Shown here: one piece after another, positions 27,197 through 35,987 of the stretch
How the letters are laid out: each line of letters opens with the position of its first letter
Position numbering within the stretch: the stretch's first letter is position 1
NCBI RefSeq assembly: GCF_000403135.1
Contig: NZ_AQPN01000143.1
Span: 1-64,000 of the forward strand
DNA: 64,000 bases
Direction of reading: 5' to 3'
Source: Arcticibacter svalbardensis MN12-7
Lineage (GTDB): Bacteria > Bacteroidota > Bacteroidia > Sphingobacteriales > Sphingobacteriaceae
Translations under genes and position numbers: made by a program
Notes under the pieces: generated by a model
The model's database searches: none
Seen by the model: the letters and a program-made list of their open reading frames with translations, nothing else
Told to the model about the DNA's origin: nothing

Positions 27197-27355
27197 TCAC
27201 AACATTAAATAGAAGACGATGCCCCATACTCCAATAAAGATAAGACCAGTATATAGCTCCCAAATATGTTGTTTTAGGTCTTTAGTAATGATTAATCTAT
27301 AAAGGATGTAAAACACCCACACTTTGAATAGCCCAGGAACCATTAAAATTTTCAT
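27197..27355 (-). CDS. Small membrane protein, 52 residues
   Basis: An ATG-initiated frame on the minus strand encodes two hydrophobic helices (GLFKVWVFYILYRLII and WELYTGLIFIGVWGIVFYLM) separated by a charged loop TKDLKQH. It fills the interval between repeat copies 7 and 8, as one gene does in every other interval. That positional regularity is the main reason to believe it is real. No family was recognised. Confidence 0.5.
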   Translation of the reverse strand: MKILMVPGLFKVWVFYILYRLIITKDLKQHIWELYTGLIFIGVWGIVFYLML

Positions 27356-27394
27356 AGAACTAATATACAATTAATCATCTATCATACCTAAATC

Positions 27395-27411
27395 GTATTA
27401 TAAAACGGTCT
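27395..27411 (+). repeat. Intergenic repeat copy 8 (left core only)
   Basis: GTATTATAAAACGGTCT has the TATTATAAAACGGT core of copy 6, after which similarity stops. It is the last recognisable copy to the right. Confidence 0.5.
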
Positions 27412-27559
27412 CTTTTCGATAATACATTGGAAAACGGAAAAATACCAGTGAGTAATTCTTGCAATTTATAATTAAAGTTTACATACTTATAATACATTAG
27501 TTCCAACTTTAGGTATTTACCCACATAATTTTTTTAATTGGTTCTTGTATATTTGTTTT

Positions 27560-27763
27560 ATGGAAAGCTTACTTATACATCCGGAAAGTGCAGAACAGTT
27601 GAGAACAGTAAAAGCTGTACTCAAAGCACTTAAGGTTCAATTTGAACCACAGGCAACCAAGTTGCCTTTCCATGTATTGAAAGGCATTGATAAAAGTCTT
27701 CAACAATTTGCAGCAGGGAATTCAATTTCTATGGAAGAATTTTCTGAAAAACATCGCAAATAA
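27560..27763 (+). CDS. DUF2683-like small protein, possible antitoxin
   Basis: The 67-residue protein starts MESLLIHPESAEQLRTVKAV and continues LKALKVQFEP, a pattern I associate with DUF2683-type proteins encoded upstream of ParE/RelE toxins in Bacteroidota. ATG 27560 is preferred to the in-frame Met at 27545 because the family begins at this Met. The expected toxin gene follows but is broken. Confidence 0.6.
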   Translation: MESLLIHPESAEQLRTVKAVLKALKVQFEPQATKLPFHVLKGIDKSLQQFAAGNSISMEEFSEKHRK

Positions 27764-27766
27764 TTA

Positions 27767-27836
27767 ATGGCTTAACCAATCAGGTTTTCTCCAGAATCAG
27801 AGGAGACATTTGAATTAGTAATTCAACTCCGATTTC
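27767..27836 (+). pseudogene. ParE/RelE-like toxin remnant
   Basis: Directly after the putative antitoxin, an ATG frame reads MA, then TAA, then PIRFSPESEETFELVIQL. This resembles the start of a ParE-type toxin with a nonsense codon at position 3, and it diverges into unrelated sequence after about 20 codons. The call is by position and motif only. Confidence 0.4.
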
Positions 27837-28075
27837 CAATAACGCCTTTGAATTCCAATAACCACTATTCCATTTCCTGCCCTATACCCATATATGGCAG
27901 CACCACCACCTTCCTTCTCAACTTTTAAAGATTTAATAGATTTTGGTTTGATTAAGCTATCAATCAATCTGCAATTTAAAGTATAGTGTTGGTTGATTAT
28001 CATAACCACACACCAGGGGTCGGGCGGAATCTTCGTAGCAAAACTTGGTGGAAGACTTTGTTGGTAATTAATTTG
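27815..28075 (-). pseudogene. Fragment resembling a TonB-receptor plug segment
   Basis: The minus-strand open stretch has KPKSIKSLKVEKEGGGAAIY then GYRAGNGIVVI. This is similar in pattern to the plug-domain segment of TonB-dependent receptors or short related proteins (IxSxxVLKDxxAxxxYGxxxxNGVxxI). The frame is open upstream to about 28075 without a good start and ends inside neighbouring sequence. It is probably a relic of uncertain origin. Confidence 0.35.
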
Positions 28076-28144
28076 TCATCATATCAGGGCAGGCTTATTA
28101 CCAATAAAATTCATTAAATTTGAATTACTTGTATATCCAAGATC

Positions 28145-28375
28145 ATGACAACTTTAATAGTTAATATAGACAATCAAACTTCTGTAAAAGCGGTAAAAGC
28201 TTTCCTGGAAAGCATGGGGTTAAGCTATTCTGTTGACACAAATGTATCAACACATGCCTGGTGGGAAGATGAATCCTTGGTACAAGAACTTGAAAGACGC
28301 TCTTAGGATTTAAATAGTGGAAAAGATAAAGGTGTCTCGTTTGAGGAAATCAAGCAAAATTTGAATCGCCGTTAG
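28145..28375 (+). pseudogene. Antitoxin-like small gene with internal TAG
   Basis: ATG 28145 opens a frame encoding a small protein with VKAVKAFLESMGLSYSVDT then a TAG at 28304-28306. In the same frame, translation-like sequence continues for 22 codons (DLNSGKDKGVSFEEIKQNLNRR) to TAG at 28373-28375. The tail FEEIKQNLNRR is typical of Bacteroidota antitoxin-like proteins, so the first TAG looks like a premature stop. No toxin gene follows. Confidence 0.5.
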
Positions 28376-28496
28376 GCGCTGATAAGTTGGCAGCTAATAG
28401 AATTAGCTCATCTACATTCTACATGTTTTCAATGCATATCAGAATCCAATAAAGAAACTGACTCTATAAAATTACCAACTCCCAAAAAAATAACAC

Positions 28497-28871
28497 ATGC
28501 AGGAATCAATCTCATTCCCTTTATCTCCCGATACCAGCGGAGCTATGGACAACGGAATAAATCTTAAAGAAAGCTTTTATAATGAAATACTTTTACATAA
28601 AGAAGTTGTAGCCGACTTAGTACGCGGATACTATTTTACTGCCCGTAAAAGTGTATCTGCACTCGAAATTGACGCCGATTCCGTAATGGTAGATCAGGAA
28701 GGAAGGGGCTCTTTTATGGCACACTTTATCCTGGGTATGTTTAATGCCTGTGCTGATCTGGATTATAACGACAAGTCTGGCATGCTCATTGAATTTGCGG
28801 CCGACCCGGATAATGCTACCATGACACTAAAAGGTGAGTATTTCCCTGAACGGGAACCAGATGATTTGTAA
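28497..28871 (+). CDS. Conserved hypothetical protein, 124 residues
   Basis: This is a soluble protein with no signal peptide or TM segment. It has a long helix (ESFYNEILLHKEVVADLVRG) followed by an alternating region (ISFPL..., GRGSFMAHFILGMFNACADL) and an acidic end EREPDDL. No family was recognised, though codon use resembles the core genes rather than the preceding island. The ATG at 28497 is in frame with downstream Met17 (MDNGINLKES), an alternative start. Confidence 0.65.
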   Translation: MQESISFPLSPDTSGAMDNGINLKESFYNEILLHKEVVADLVRGYYFTARKSVSALEIDADSVMVDQEGRGSFMAHFILGMFNACADLDYNDKSGMLIEFAADPDNATMTLKGEYFPEREPDDL

Positions 28872-28894
28872 AAGAGTAAGCGCTACAACAGCAA

Positions 28895-29010
28895 GGATGC
28901 TTCACCCTTGCTTGTTCGTTCGTTGTAGCTTGCAGCTTCGACAAACCCTTTGTTTTAGCGAAGCACCAAGCTACAACGAAGCTGCAAGGTAGGGCTAAGC
29001 AACGAAAGCC
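28895..29010. repeat. Nested inverted-repeat element
   Basis: TTCGTTGTAGCTTG (about 28919-28932) pairs with CAAGCTACAACGAA (about 28967-28980). The overlapping CTTGCAGCTTCG pairs with CGAAGCTGCAAG a few bases further on. Two alternative hairpins sharing sequence are therefore possible. It looks like a repetitive palindromic (REP-like) unit between convergent genes. Confidence 0.65.
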
Positions 29011-29074
29011 ATCCCATCCTGGTATACAGCTGACTCCTAGCCGAGATTAACAAAGTAGAACTCTTTTATTCAAT

Positions 29075-29113
29075 AAAAAAGCGGCTGCCCCTTTTCAGGA
29101 CAGCCGCTTTTTT
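29075..29113. terminator. Bidirectional terminator between convergent genes
   Basis: AAAAAAGCGGCTG and CAGCCGCTTTTTT form a strong stem with A-run and T-run on both sides, located between the stops of the 28497 gene (+) and the S46 peptidase gene (-). Confidence 0.9.
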
Positions 29114-29134
29114 GTCTATAAAACCTTATTACTT

Positions 29135-31333
29135 CTAAATTGCTCGTTTTGCTTTCACTGGTACCGCATCTTTACGGATATCTAACTCAGCAATGATGTT
29201 TTTAGCACCGCCTAAAATATCAATACACCATAATACATAACGGGTATCCACACTGATGGTCCGTTTGTATACTTTATCAAAAGCAATATCTCCGGACATG
29301 GCTTCCCAGTTACCGTCGAATGCAAGGCCGATCAATTCGCCCTTTGCATTGATTACCGGTGAACCTGAGTTACCCCCTGTGATATCATTATTACTAATGA
29401 AATTGACAACCAAGTCACCATTTTCACCATATTGACCATAGTTCTTTGCGTTGTAAGCATCGATCAGGTTTTGTGGCAAGTCGAACTCCGCATCTCCGGG
29501 AACATATTTGTCCATAACCCCTTCAATGGTAGTGACGATATCATAAGTAATACCATCCTTAGGTTTGTAGTTCTGTACATTTCCATAACTAATCCGCATA
29601 GTCGAATTGGCATCCGGGTACATTGCTTTACCGGCATTTTTCTCTAACAATGCCTTCAGGTAAATCTTATCCAACGCTGCTTTTTGATCCTCGAAGTTAG
29701 AAACCGCGTTGCCGAAGTTTTGTTTAATGTAATCTGCAGGTACCAGGTTGATCGCGTATGCGTACCCTGGATCATCTTCTATACCCTTTAAAGAAGGATT
29801 ACTCCAGAATGCTCTCATTTTTGCGGGACGGATAAAGTTTGATTTCTCCCATAATTCGTCTGCAACCTTTTTGAATGTAGCTTCGGGTGTTCCCTGCCAG
29901 TTATCCTGCGCCAGGTTTGTATAAAATTTAGGATGTTGATTTTTAGGAATATCATTATAGAAAGCAGAAAGGATCTGAACAAAGATCTTTTTATCCGCTG
30001 ATTCATTATAAGTAGATTCATAGACATCAATATCTGCCATCATCTTATCCTGCAGTTCTTTCAATCCTTCGGCATCACTCTTTTTCGCTTCTATCAAAGC
30101 CAACGAAGCCTTAGCAGGGAAAGCTCTCTTTACCCAGCCTGAAGCTAAAAGTCCTTCATTGATATAGGTTTTTTGAACAGCAAATGGAGCATATGCCGCA
30201 TATACTTCCTGATAGCGTTGCATCAAATTAGCATATTCGGGCTTAGCTGCTGCCCATGTAGTAAATGCAGCTTCTTCTTTTACCTTCTGTTCGTAGATCT
30301 TCAGACGTTTTAATTGCTCGGTTTGTCCAATATAATATTTCCAGTAATTCGCAATACTGGCATGAAGAGAGGATAATTTCAGACGGGTTGCCACGTCATT
30401 TACCATCACTTCATCCCATGCCTTCAGGCGGATCTCGCGCAATTTCACGATTGTTGGAGAAGTTCTATCAGTTGCCAGTTTAACTCCATTGGAGGTTAAG
30501 AAACGGTCAGTGCGACCAGGGAAACCATATACCATGGAGAAATCTCCATTTTTAAGTCCTTTGATGGACACAGGAAGAAACTTCTTTGGTGTATAGGGTT
30601 TATTGCTGGCTGCAAAATCGGCAGGTTTATTATTGGCATCTGCATACACCCGAAATACGGAGAAATCGCCGGTATGTCTTGGCCATTGCCAGTTGTCCGT
30701 ATCGCCACCAAATTTACCTATAGATTGAGGTGGATTACCTACTAAACGGATGTCGGTAAACTTCTCAAAGATGTATAAGAAATACTGATTGCCTTTGTAA
30801 AAGTCGCGCACATAACTGGTGTACTTGGTACCTTTTACAGCGTCTGCTGCGATCTGAACACCGGTTGCTTCGATCAAAGCAACCTTTTTATCTTCGGAAA
30901 TGCCTTTGGTAGCTGCATTAATTTCTGCGGTTACATCTTGCATGCGGACCAGGAAATTCACAAATAATCCTGGAATAGGTTTTTCTTCTGCATATTGTTT
31001 AGCCCAAAAGCCATTATCCAGAATATTATCCTGTGGTGTAGAGTTTGATGCAATGGCATCGTATCCACAGTGATGGTTCGTAAAAATTAATCCATTTTTA
31101 GAAACGATTTCCCCGGTGCAAAAACCACCAAATGAAACAATCGCATCTTTTAAACTTGCTTTATTAATACTGTAAAGATCATCAGGGGTCAACTTGAAAC
31201 CCTGTTTTTTCATTTGTTCGTAGTTTTTACCGATTAACATCGGTACCCACATCCCTTCGTCGGCCTTTGCTACTTCGGTATAGAGCATAAAAACCAACAT
31301 ACAGGATGTAATTAAAATATGTATCCTTCTCAT
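29135..31333 (-). CDS. S46-family dipeptidyl-peptidase (DPP7/DPP11 type)
   Basis: The 732-residue periplasmic serine exopeptidase has a signal peptide (about 1-24, ending VAKA) and a chymotrypsin-like catalytic core with His in TNHHCGYD (87/88) and Ser656 in TGGNSGSPV. It removes N-terminal dipeptides from oligopeptides. The residue after FD in GLAFDGNW is Gly. As I recall, DPP7-type enzymes (hydrophobic P1) have Gly here and DPP11 (Asp/Glu P1) has Arg, so a DPP7-like specificity is inferred. It follows a terminator and appears monocistronic. Confidence 0.92.
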   Translation of the reverse strand: MRRIHILITSCMLVFMLYTEVAKADEGMWVPMLIGKNYEQMKKQGFKLTPDDLYSINKASLKDAIVSFGGFCTGEIVSKNGLIFTNHHCGYDAIASNSTPQDNILDNGFWAKQYAEEKPIPGLFVNFLVRMQDVTAEINAATKGISEDKKVALIEATGVQIAADAVKGTKYTSYVRDFYKGNQYFLYIFEKFTDIRLVGNPPQSIGKFGGDTDNWQWPRHTGDFSVFRVYADANNKPADFAASNKPYTPKKFLPVSIKGLKNGDFSMVYGFPGRTDRFLTSNGVKLATDRTSPTIVKLREIRLKAWDEVMVNDVATRLKLSSLHASIANYWKYYIGQTEQLKRLKIYEQKVKEEAAFTTWAAAKPEYANLMQRYQEVYAAYAPFAVQKTYINEGLLASGWVKRAFPAKASLALIEAKKSDAEGLKELQDKMMADIDVYESTYNESADKKIFVQILSAFYNDIPKNQHPKFYTNLAQDNWQGTPEATFKKVADELWEKSNFIRPAKMRAFWSNPSLKGIEDDPGYAYAINLVPADYIKQNFGNAVSNFEDQKAALDKIYLKALLEKNAGKAMYPDANSTMRISYGNVQNYKPKDGITYDIVTTIEGVMDKYVPGDAEFDLPQNLIDAYNAKNYGQYGENGDLVVNFISNNDITGGNSGSPVINAKGELIGLAFDGNWEAMSGDIAFDKVYKRTISVDTRYVLWCIDILGGAKNIIAELDIRKDAVPVKAKRAI

Positions 31334-31407
31334 TTAAAATTATTTTGTTGCGAAATTAATCATTGTGCGCCTAATGTTGCGTTTTTATACTGAAAAATGC
31401 AAAACCC

Positions 31408-31809
31408 CTATTGGAAAGGGAAGCGGGTTAAATGAACCTGGCTGTTTGCATCTTTCTCATACATGCCCACGCAGTTATTGAGGTATTGGGCATCGGGTTT
31501 TTGTGTTTCCAGGGAGATTTCGGATGGCGCAGTTGTTCCTTCCAAAAAAAAGAAGACTTTAGTTACTCCATATTTGGTATGTGGCATGTAGTTACCATAG
31601 GTTTCCATTTCGTTCCATAGTGTATCCTGCAAACTCACGGAATAAAGGCGTAAAATAGGTCCGGTATTGTTTTCATTTCTGGTGAAACCAAGCTCTTTAA
31701 ATTTCCCCTTAAGATCCTGAGGACCGGGTTGCCAAAAGGCATCTTTCATCATGTAGATCAATCCGGCAACTACTAAAAAGAAAATAATATAATTACGTTT
31801 TTTGTTCAT
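31408..31809 (-). CDS. Membrane-anchored hypothetical protein
   Basis: This 133-residue protein starts MNKKRNYIIFFLVVAGLIYM, a single N-terminal TM anchor, followed by a soluble periplasmic domain (GPQDLKGKFKELGFTRNENN, TKYGVTKVFFFLEG, YLNNCVGMYEKDAN). No family was recognised. Its ATG directly follows the cytochrome c stop codon, so the two are almost certainly cotranscribed and may act together in electron transfer or its assembly. Confidence 0.75.
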   Translation of the reverse strand: MNKKRNYIIFFLVVAGLIYMMKDAFWQPGPQDLKGKFKELGFTRNENNTGPILRLYSVSLQDTLWNEMETYGNYMPHTKYGVTKVFFFLEGTTAPSEISLETQKPDAQYLNNCVGMYEKDANSQVHLTRFPFQ

Positions 31810-32208
31810 TTATTTGGTATTGTGCAGAAAAGGCTTGTTGGGGTCGGGAGGAAAAGATAGCATATATTTGACTATTTCTTCTGCATCAGACGGGTTCAGT
31901 TTGAGATGAGGAGTCATCTCACGACTGCCCCAAACCCCTTCATTGGGTTTCACTCCAACGATGACCACATGAGCCAGGTGGGCTATATTAGCCGGACTCG
32001 CTTCATATTCTGCAGCGATATTTGAAAAGGAGGGGCCTATTATAGCATCTTTCTCTGCGTGGCATCCTCCACAATCATTTTGCGCAAATAAAGCCTTTCC
32101 CTTAGCAAACCTTAAGGTATCCGTTCCTTTTTCTGCTGTTTTTGTAGTAGAGGAGTTGCAGGAGGCAAATATAGCAGAAGCGATTAGTAGATTATACAGT
32201 TTAGTCAT
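31810..32208 (-). CDS. Class I cytochrome c lipoprotein
   Basis: The 132-residue lipoprotein has lipobox FASC (Cys17), then a single haem c site CGGCH (46-50) and a likely axial Met in SREMTPH. The cytochrome c fold ends with AEEIVKYMLSF. It is tethered to a membrane facing the periplasm and probably carries electrons to an oxidase. ATG 32208 (MTKLYNLLIA) is preferred over the 10-residue longer start. It heads a two-gene unit and is divergent from the DeoR-type regulator. Confidence 0.88.
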   Translation of the reverse strand: MTKLYNLLIASAIFASCNSSTTKTAEKGTDTLRFAKGKALFAQNDCGGCHAEKDAIIGPSFSNIAAEYEASPANIAHLAHVVIVGVKPNEGVWGSREMTPHLKLNPSDAEEIVKYMLSFPPDPNKPFLHNTK

Positions 32209-32321
32209 GTTTTTATGGTATGATGATTTTATAAACAATACTATTTCATTATAGTTGACAAAAATTTAGTTAATGACACTTAAATTGTTACATATGCACC
32301 TGCAAAATTTAGTCTTTTGTA

Positions 32322-32329
32322 TATATTTG
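32322..32329 (+). promoter_or_regulatory. Bacteroidota -7 box (TATATTTG) for the DeoR-type gene
   Basis: TATATTTG matches TAnnTTTG, 23 bases before the ATG at 32353. Confidence 0.55.
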
Positions 32330-32352
32330 AAGATAATTTACCGCACCCTATT

Positions 32353-33096
32353 ATGTTAAAAGAAGAAAGACAAGCTTATATTATAAAACAAATCAATGTG
32401 CATAATAAGGTATTGTCCTCCGATCTGAGTGTTCAGTTAGCCGTATCAGAAGATACCGTACGAAGAGATTTAAATGAACTGGCTGAGAGTGGCAAAATTC
32501 TGAAAGTGTATGGTGGCGCCTTATCCAAGTCGTTCCACTACCCTTTTCAGCAAAATGATGTATATGCAAAGGACTCTAAGAAGATTATTGTCCACAAAAC
32601 CATGAATCTGATCAAGAGCGGAATGGTCTTGCTTGCCGGTGGTGGCACAACTATGATTGAATGGGCCCGTTCGGTACCCGATAATATCGAATGTACGGTT
32701 TTTACAGTAAGTCCGCTAGTAGGCCTGGAACTTACTGAAAGAGCTGGTGTAGAAGTAATTCTGATTGGCGGACAGCTTTCTAAAAATTCGCACATCAACA
32801 CGGGAGCATTGACTATAAACCTGTTAGCCGATATCAAGGTTGATTTATGTATCATGGGTACCAATGGGCTCTCTTATGAGGGTGGCGTTACCGAATCAGA
32901 CTGGGAAGTGGTGCAGGTAAAAAAAGCGATGATCAAGTCTTCGCAGAAAACAGCTGTTATTAGTATTGGTGAAAAGCTGGGATCGGTTCAGAAGATGAAA
33001 ATATGCGGACTCAATGCCATTAGCTATCTGATTACAGATCTTGACCGCTCCGACCCGATTCTTGCGCCTTATAAAAATGAAGTTCAGGTGATCTAA
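32353..33096 (+). CDS. DeoR/GlpR-family transcriptional regulator
   Basis: The 247-residue cytoplasmic regulator has an N-terminal HTH (about 5-55; DLSVQLAVSEDTVRRDLNEL) followed by the DeoR C-terminal sugar-phosphate sensor domain (GGGTTMIEWARS, LIGGQLSKNSH, GTNGLSYEGGVTE). Members usually repress sugar catabolic genes and respond to phosphorylated sugars. ATG 32353 is chosen by the family N-terminus and the promoter box position. It is the only plus-strand gene at the edge of the large minus-strand murein locus, so GlcNAc-6P or MurNAc-6P are plausible effectors. This is inference from position only. Confidence 0.9.
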   Translation: MLKEERQAYIIKQINVHNKVLSSDLSVQLAVSEDTVRRDLNELAESGKILKVYGGALSKSFHYPFQQNDVYAKDSKKIIVHKTMNLIKSGMVLLAGGGTTMIEWARSVPDNIECTVFTVSPLVGLELTERAGVEVILIGGQLSKNSHINTGALTINLLADIKVDLCIMGTNGLSYEGGVTESDWEVVQVKKAMIKSSQKTAVISIGEKLGSVQKMKICGLNAISYLITDLDRSDPILAPYKNEVQVI

Positions 33097-33122
33097 CAGA
33101 TCATTTAACTTCATTTAACAGA

Positions 33123-35948
33123 TCAGGTACATTCATTTAATAAATAGATGATGGACTTGTAGTTTTTACCTACTGCATCAGAGAGGGCCATTTCACAGGT
33201 TTTAGATGTGGAGTAATAGCCATCATATTTTTTCAAATTGACCTCCTTTGCTTCGGGCAACGTAGCAGAGTAGGTTAGTTCAGGGAATAAAAAACCTCTG
33301 TCGCCAGCCATTCCGCAACAACCTGCATGCAAAGGAATATCTACTGTTTCCGCCATCTGTCTTGCGATACTGAGAAACTTAGTCTCCAATCCCATTTTCT
33401 GTAAAGAACAGACCGGATGTAAAACGACGGCTTTCTTTTTGTTTGTTATGGTCAGGCGGGGCAGCAAATAATCGCTGATATAATCAATACTATCGATAAT
33501 TTTCATGGCATCAAACCTGGATTGGTTTTCTTCAGTAAGAGCGGGACGGCAATCCTGAAGCGTATGTGTACAGGAGGATATATCCAGCACAACCGGATAT
33601 TTTCCATGATCGGTCCAGTTCCACAATTTGGCTATGGTTTCATTTACGGTATAGGTGTACGCCTCTTTAAAACCTTTAGAGGAGAAAAGTTGTCCGCAAC
33701 AAGTACCCGCAATATCATCAGGGATCCAGAAACCAATCTCTGCTTTTTCAGATACACGCATAAATACCTCCATCACATTTAACTCCTGGTCGGCAGAGCC
33801 TCCCATATTTCGGGAGATACAGGTAGGGAAATAGATGGCTGCAGTATCTGCTGATTTCAGCTTTTCTTCCGGATCTATTTTCAGTGTTGAAGCATGAAGC
33901 TGGTTGCTCCAGAGTGGCATCACAGGAAAGACCTTTTTCAGGGCAGCAGTGGTCTTGATTAAAGTATCGGGACCCAATACCCTATTCATCACATTACCGG
34001 CTTGTAGCGCAAATTTTACCGCCCCTGCTACAGGACGAAAGTTTTTAGCCACTAACATGGCGACGCCGTTAGAGAAATCGTTATGACTTTCCTTTCTCAG
34101 GCGTTTAACCAACAGACCTGTATTGATATCAACCGGACAAGCAGTAGCACAAAGACCATCTACCGCACAGGTATCCAAACCGTCATATTGATACTCTTTT
34201 AGGAGCTCTTTGTAAGGTAGCACCTCACCATCACGCTTTAGTTTAACCAGTTCGCGTCTTACTACAATTCTCCTTCGCGGGGTAAGTGTAAGATTCCGAC
34301 TTGGGCATTTATACTCGCAGTACCCGCACTCGATACATTTATCCACCTCCTCCTCTACCCTTGGAAGCTCTTTCAGATTTCGGATATGTGCATTTTTATC
34401 CTCATTAATGATCACGCCAGGATTAAGCAGATTTTGAGGGTCAATAACCTGTTTTAAGGCTTTCATCACCCCATAGATCTCTTCGCCCCATTCTGTACTA
34501 ACAAAAGGCGCCATATTTCTTCCTGTACCATGTTCAGCCTTGAGCGTGCCGTCGTATTTTTTAACGACAAGATCAACAACATCCCGGATAAAGAGATCAT
34601 AACGTTCAATTTCAGCCGGAGAAGAGAAAGCTTGGGTGACTACAAAATGGATATTGCCATCTTTAGCATGGCCGAATATAATGGCCTTTTCATAGCCGTG
34701 TACTTTGAATAGTTTTTGCAGATCGAGGATGGCATCGCCGAGTTGAGCGACAGGAAAGGCGATATCTTCAAGGATTACCGTGGTTCCACTGGCACGCACT
34801 GCGCCGACAGCAGGAAACATACCCTTTCTAATCTTCCATAAAAAGGCCTGTTCAACCGGATTTGTGGTAAAAACAGGGGTATTGAGCATGGAAAGATCCG
34901 GACTCAAGGTAAGGAATTTATCACTTTTTAGCTTAAGCTCCTCATCGTTATTGCCTTGATATTCGACCAGTAAGGCTGCTGCAGTATCCGGAAGTGTCTT
35001 TAAAAGGTCGGGCACTCCATGAATATCCTCCACAGAACGTAGTGAAGCACGATCCATAAGTTCCAATGCTTCAGCGCCTGAAAAAGTCAATGGAACGATA
35101 GCCTGACAGGCAGAATAGATATCAGGAAAATAAAGGAGTGCGGTAGATTTAGCAGGAAAATCGGGAACAGTTTGCATCACAGCCTCTGCGATAAAGCCCA
35201 ATGTACCCTCTGCTCCTATGAGTAAATGCGCTAAAATATCGAGCGGTTCTTCATGATCGATGAATGCATTTACGGAATAACCTACTGTGTTTTTAGTTTT
35301 GTACTTATGCCGAATCCGGTCATATACATCCGGTTGGTTTCTGATCTGATCGCGAAGCAGGATGAGCTGGTCATAAATAGTTTTGCTTTCTTCCCGGAAA
35401 CGCACATAGTCATCTTTCTTTTCGGTGGAGTAGCTTAATCCGTCTGGCAAAATAAAGCGGATGTACCGCGTGGTATGATAGGAATTCCGACTTACGCCAC
35501 AACACATTCCACTGGCATTATTGGACAGGATCCCACCCATCATAGCGGAATTGATACTGGCTGGATCGGGACCTATCTTTTTACCGAATTTCTTCAGATT
35601 GGCATTGACATAAGCACCGGTTACTCCGGGTTGCACACGTACGGATTCGCCACCCTCTTCCACCTTTACCAGGTTCCAGTACTGGCTTAGGTCAACCAGA
35701 ATACCATCGGTGACAGATTGTCCCGAGAGACTTGTTCCGGCAGCCCTGAACGTTAATGGAATCTGATGCTGATGAGAGAAGAGGAACAAACTTTTGACCT
35801 CTTCTTCTGAAATGGGTTGAACCACAGCAAGTGGTTGCAGGTGATAAAATCCAGCATCTGAAGCATAGGAAACTTTATCGATGAGTCTTGATTTAATTCT
35901 TGCTTTTGGCAAAATCGCTTCGAGCATCTGTCCGGTTTCCATAATCAT
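33123..35948 (-). CDS. FAD-linked oxidase/Fe-S fusion, D-lactate dehydrogenase-like
   Basis: The protein has about 941 residues. The N-terminal FAD-binding PCMH domain carries FRAAGTSLSGQSVTDGILVD and GGILSNNASGMCCG. It is followed by FAD-oxidase_C (AEHGTGRNMAPFVSTEWG), a 4Fe-4S pair (CIECGYCEYKCPS and CAVDGLCATACPV) and two CCG domains (AGTCCGQLFSS, HAGCCGMAGDRGF). This GlpC/GlcD-like fusion architecture is found in quinone-linked D-lactate dehydrogenases and related D-2-hydroxyacid oxidases. Its place directly downstream of murQ and the symporter fits oxidation of the D-lactate that MurQ releases. The ATG at 35948 is preferred over a preceding TTG. It converges with the DeoR gene. Confidence 0.85.
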   Translation of the reverse strand: MIMETGQMLEAILPKARIKSRLIDKVSYASDAGFYHLQPLAVVQPISEEEVKSLFLFSHQHQIPLTFRAAGTSLSGQSVTDGILVDLSQYWNLVKVEEGGESVRVQPGVTGAYVNANLKKFGKKIGPDPASINSAMMGGILSNNASGMCCGVSRNSYHTTRYIRFILPDGLSYSTEKKDDYVRFREESKTIYDQLILLRDQIRNQPDVYDRIRHKYKTKNTVGYSVNAFIDHEEPLDILAHLLIGAEGTLGFIAEAVMQTVPDFPAKSTALLYFPDIYSACQAIVPLTFSGAEALELMDRASLRSVEDIHGVPDLLKTLPDTAAALLVEYQGNNDEELKLKSDKFLTLSPDLSMLNTPVFTTNPVEQAFLWKIRKGMFPAVGAVRASGTTVILEDIAFPVAQLGDAILDLQKLFKVHGYEKAIIFGHAKDGNIHFVVTQAFSSPAEIERYDLFIRDVVDLVVKKYDGTLKAEHGTGRNMAPFVSTEWGEEIYGVMKALKQVIDPQNLLNPGVIINEDKNAHIRNLKELPRVEEEVDKCIECGYCEYKCPSRNLTLTPRRRIVVRRELVKLKRDGEVLPYKELLKEYQYDGLDTCAVDGLCATACPVDINTGLLVKRLRKESHNDFSNGVAMLVAKNFRPVAGAVKFALQAGNVMNRVLGPDTLIKTTAALKKVFPVMPLWSNQLHASTLKIDPEEKLKSADTAAIYFPTCISRNMGGSADQELNVMEVFMRVSEKAEIGFWIPDDIAGTCCGQLFSSKGFKEAYTYTVNETIAKLWNWTDHGKYPVVLDISSCTHTLQDCRPALTEENQSRFDAMKIIDSIDYISDYLLPRLTITNKKKAVVLHPVCSLQKMGLETKFLSIARQMAETVDIPLHAGCCGMAGDRGFLFPELTYSATLPEAKEVNLKKYDGYYSTSKTCEMALSDAVGKNYKSIIYLLNECT

Positions 35949-35987
35949 CAATTTTTATTTAATTAACGGTTTCAGTCTGATTCATAT

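Noticed and set aside
21331-27411. The repeated AAAACGGTGGAATA elements as a CRISPR array
   Set aside because: Spacing is 400-1400 bases with genes between copies, the copies are degenerate, and no cas genes are present.
18554-27411. A classical integron
   Set aside because: No tyrosine integron integrase and no GTTRRRY/RYYYAAC attC ends were found. The only recombinase is a serine resolvase type. The cassette-like layout is reported as a finding instead.
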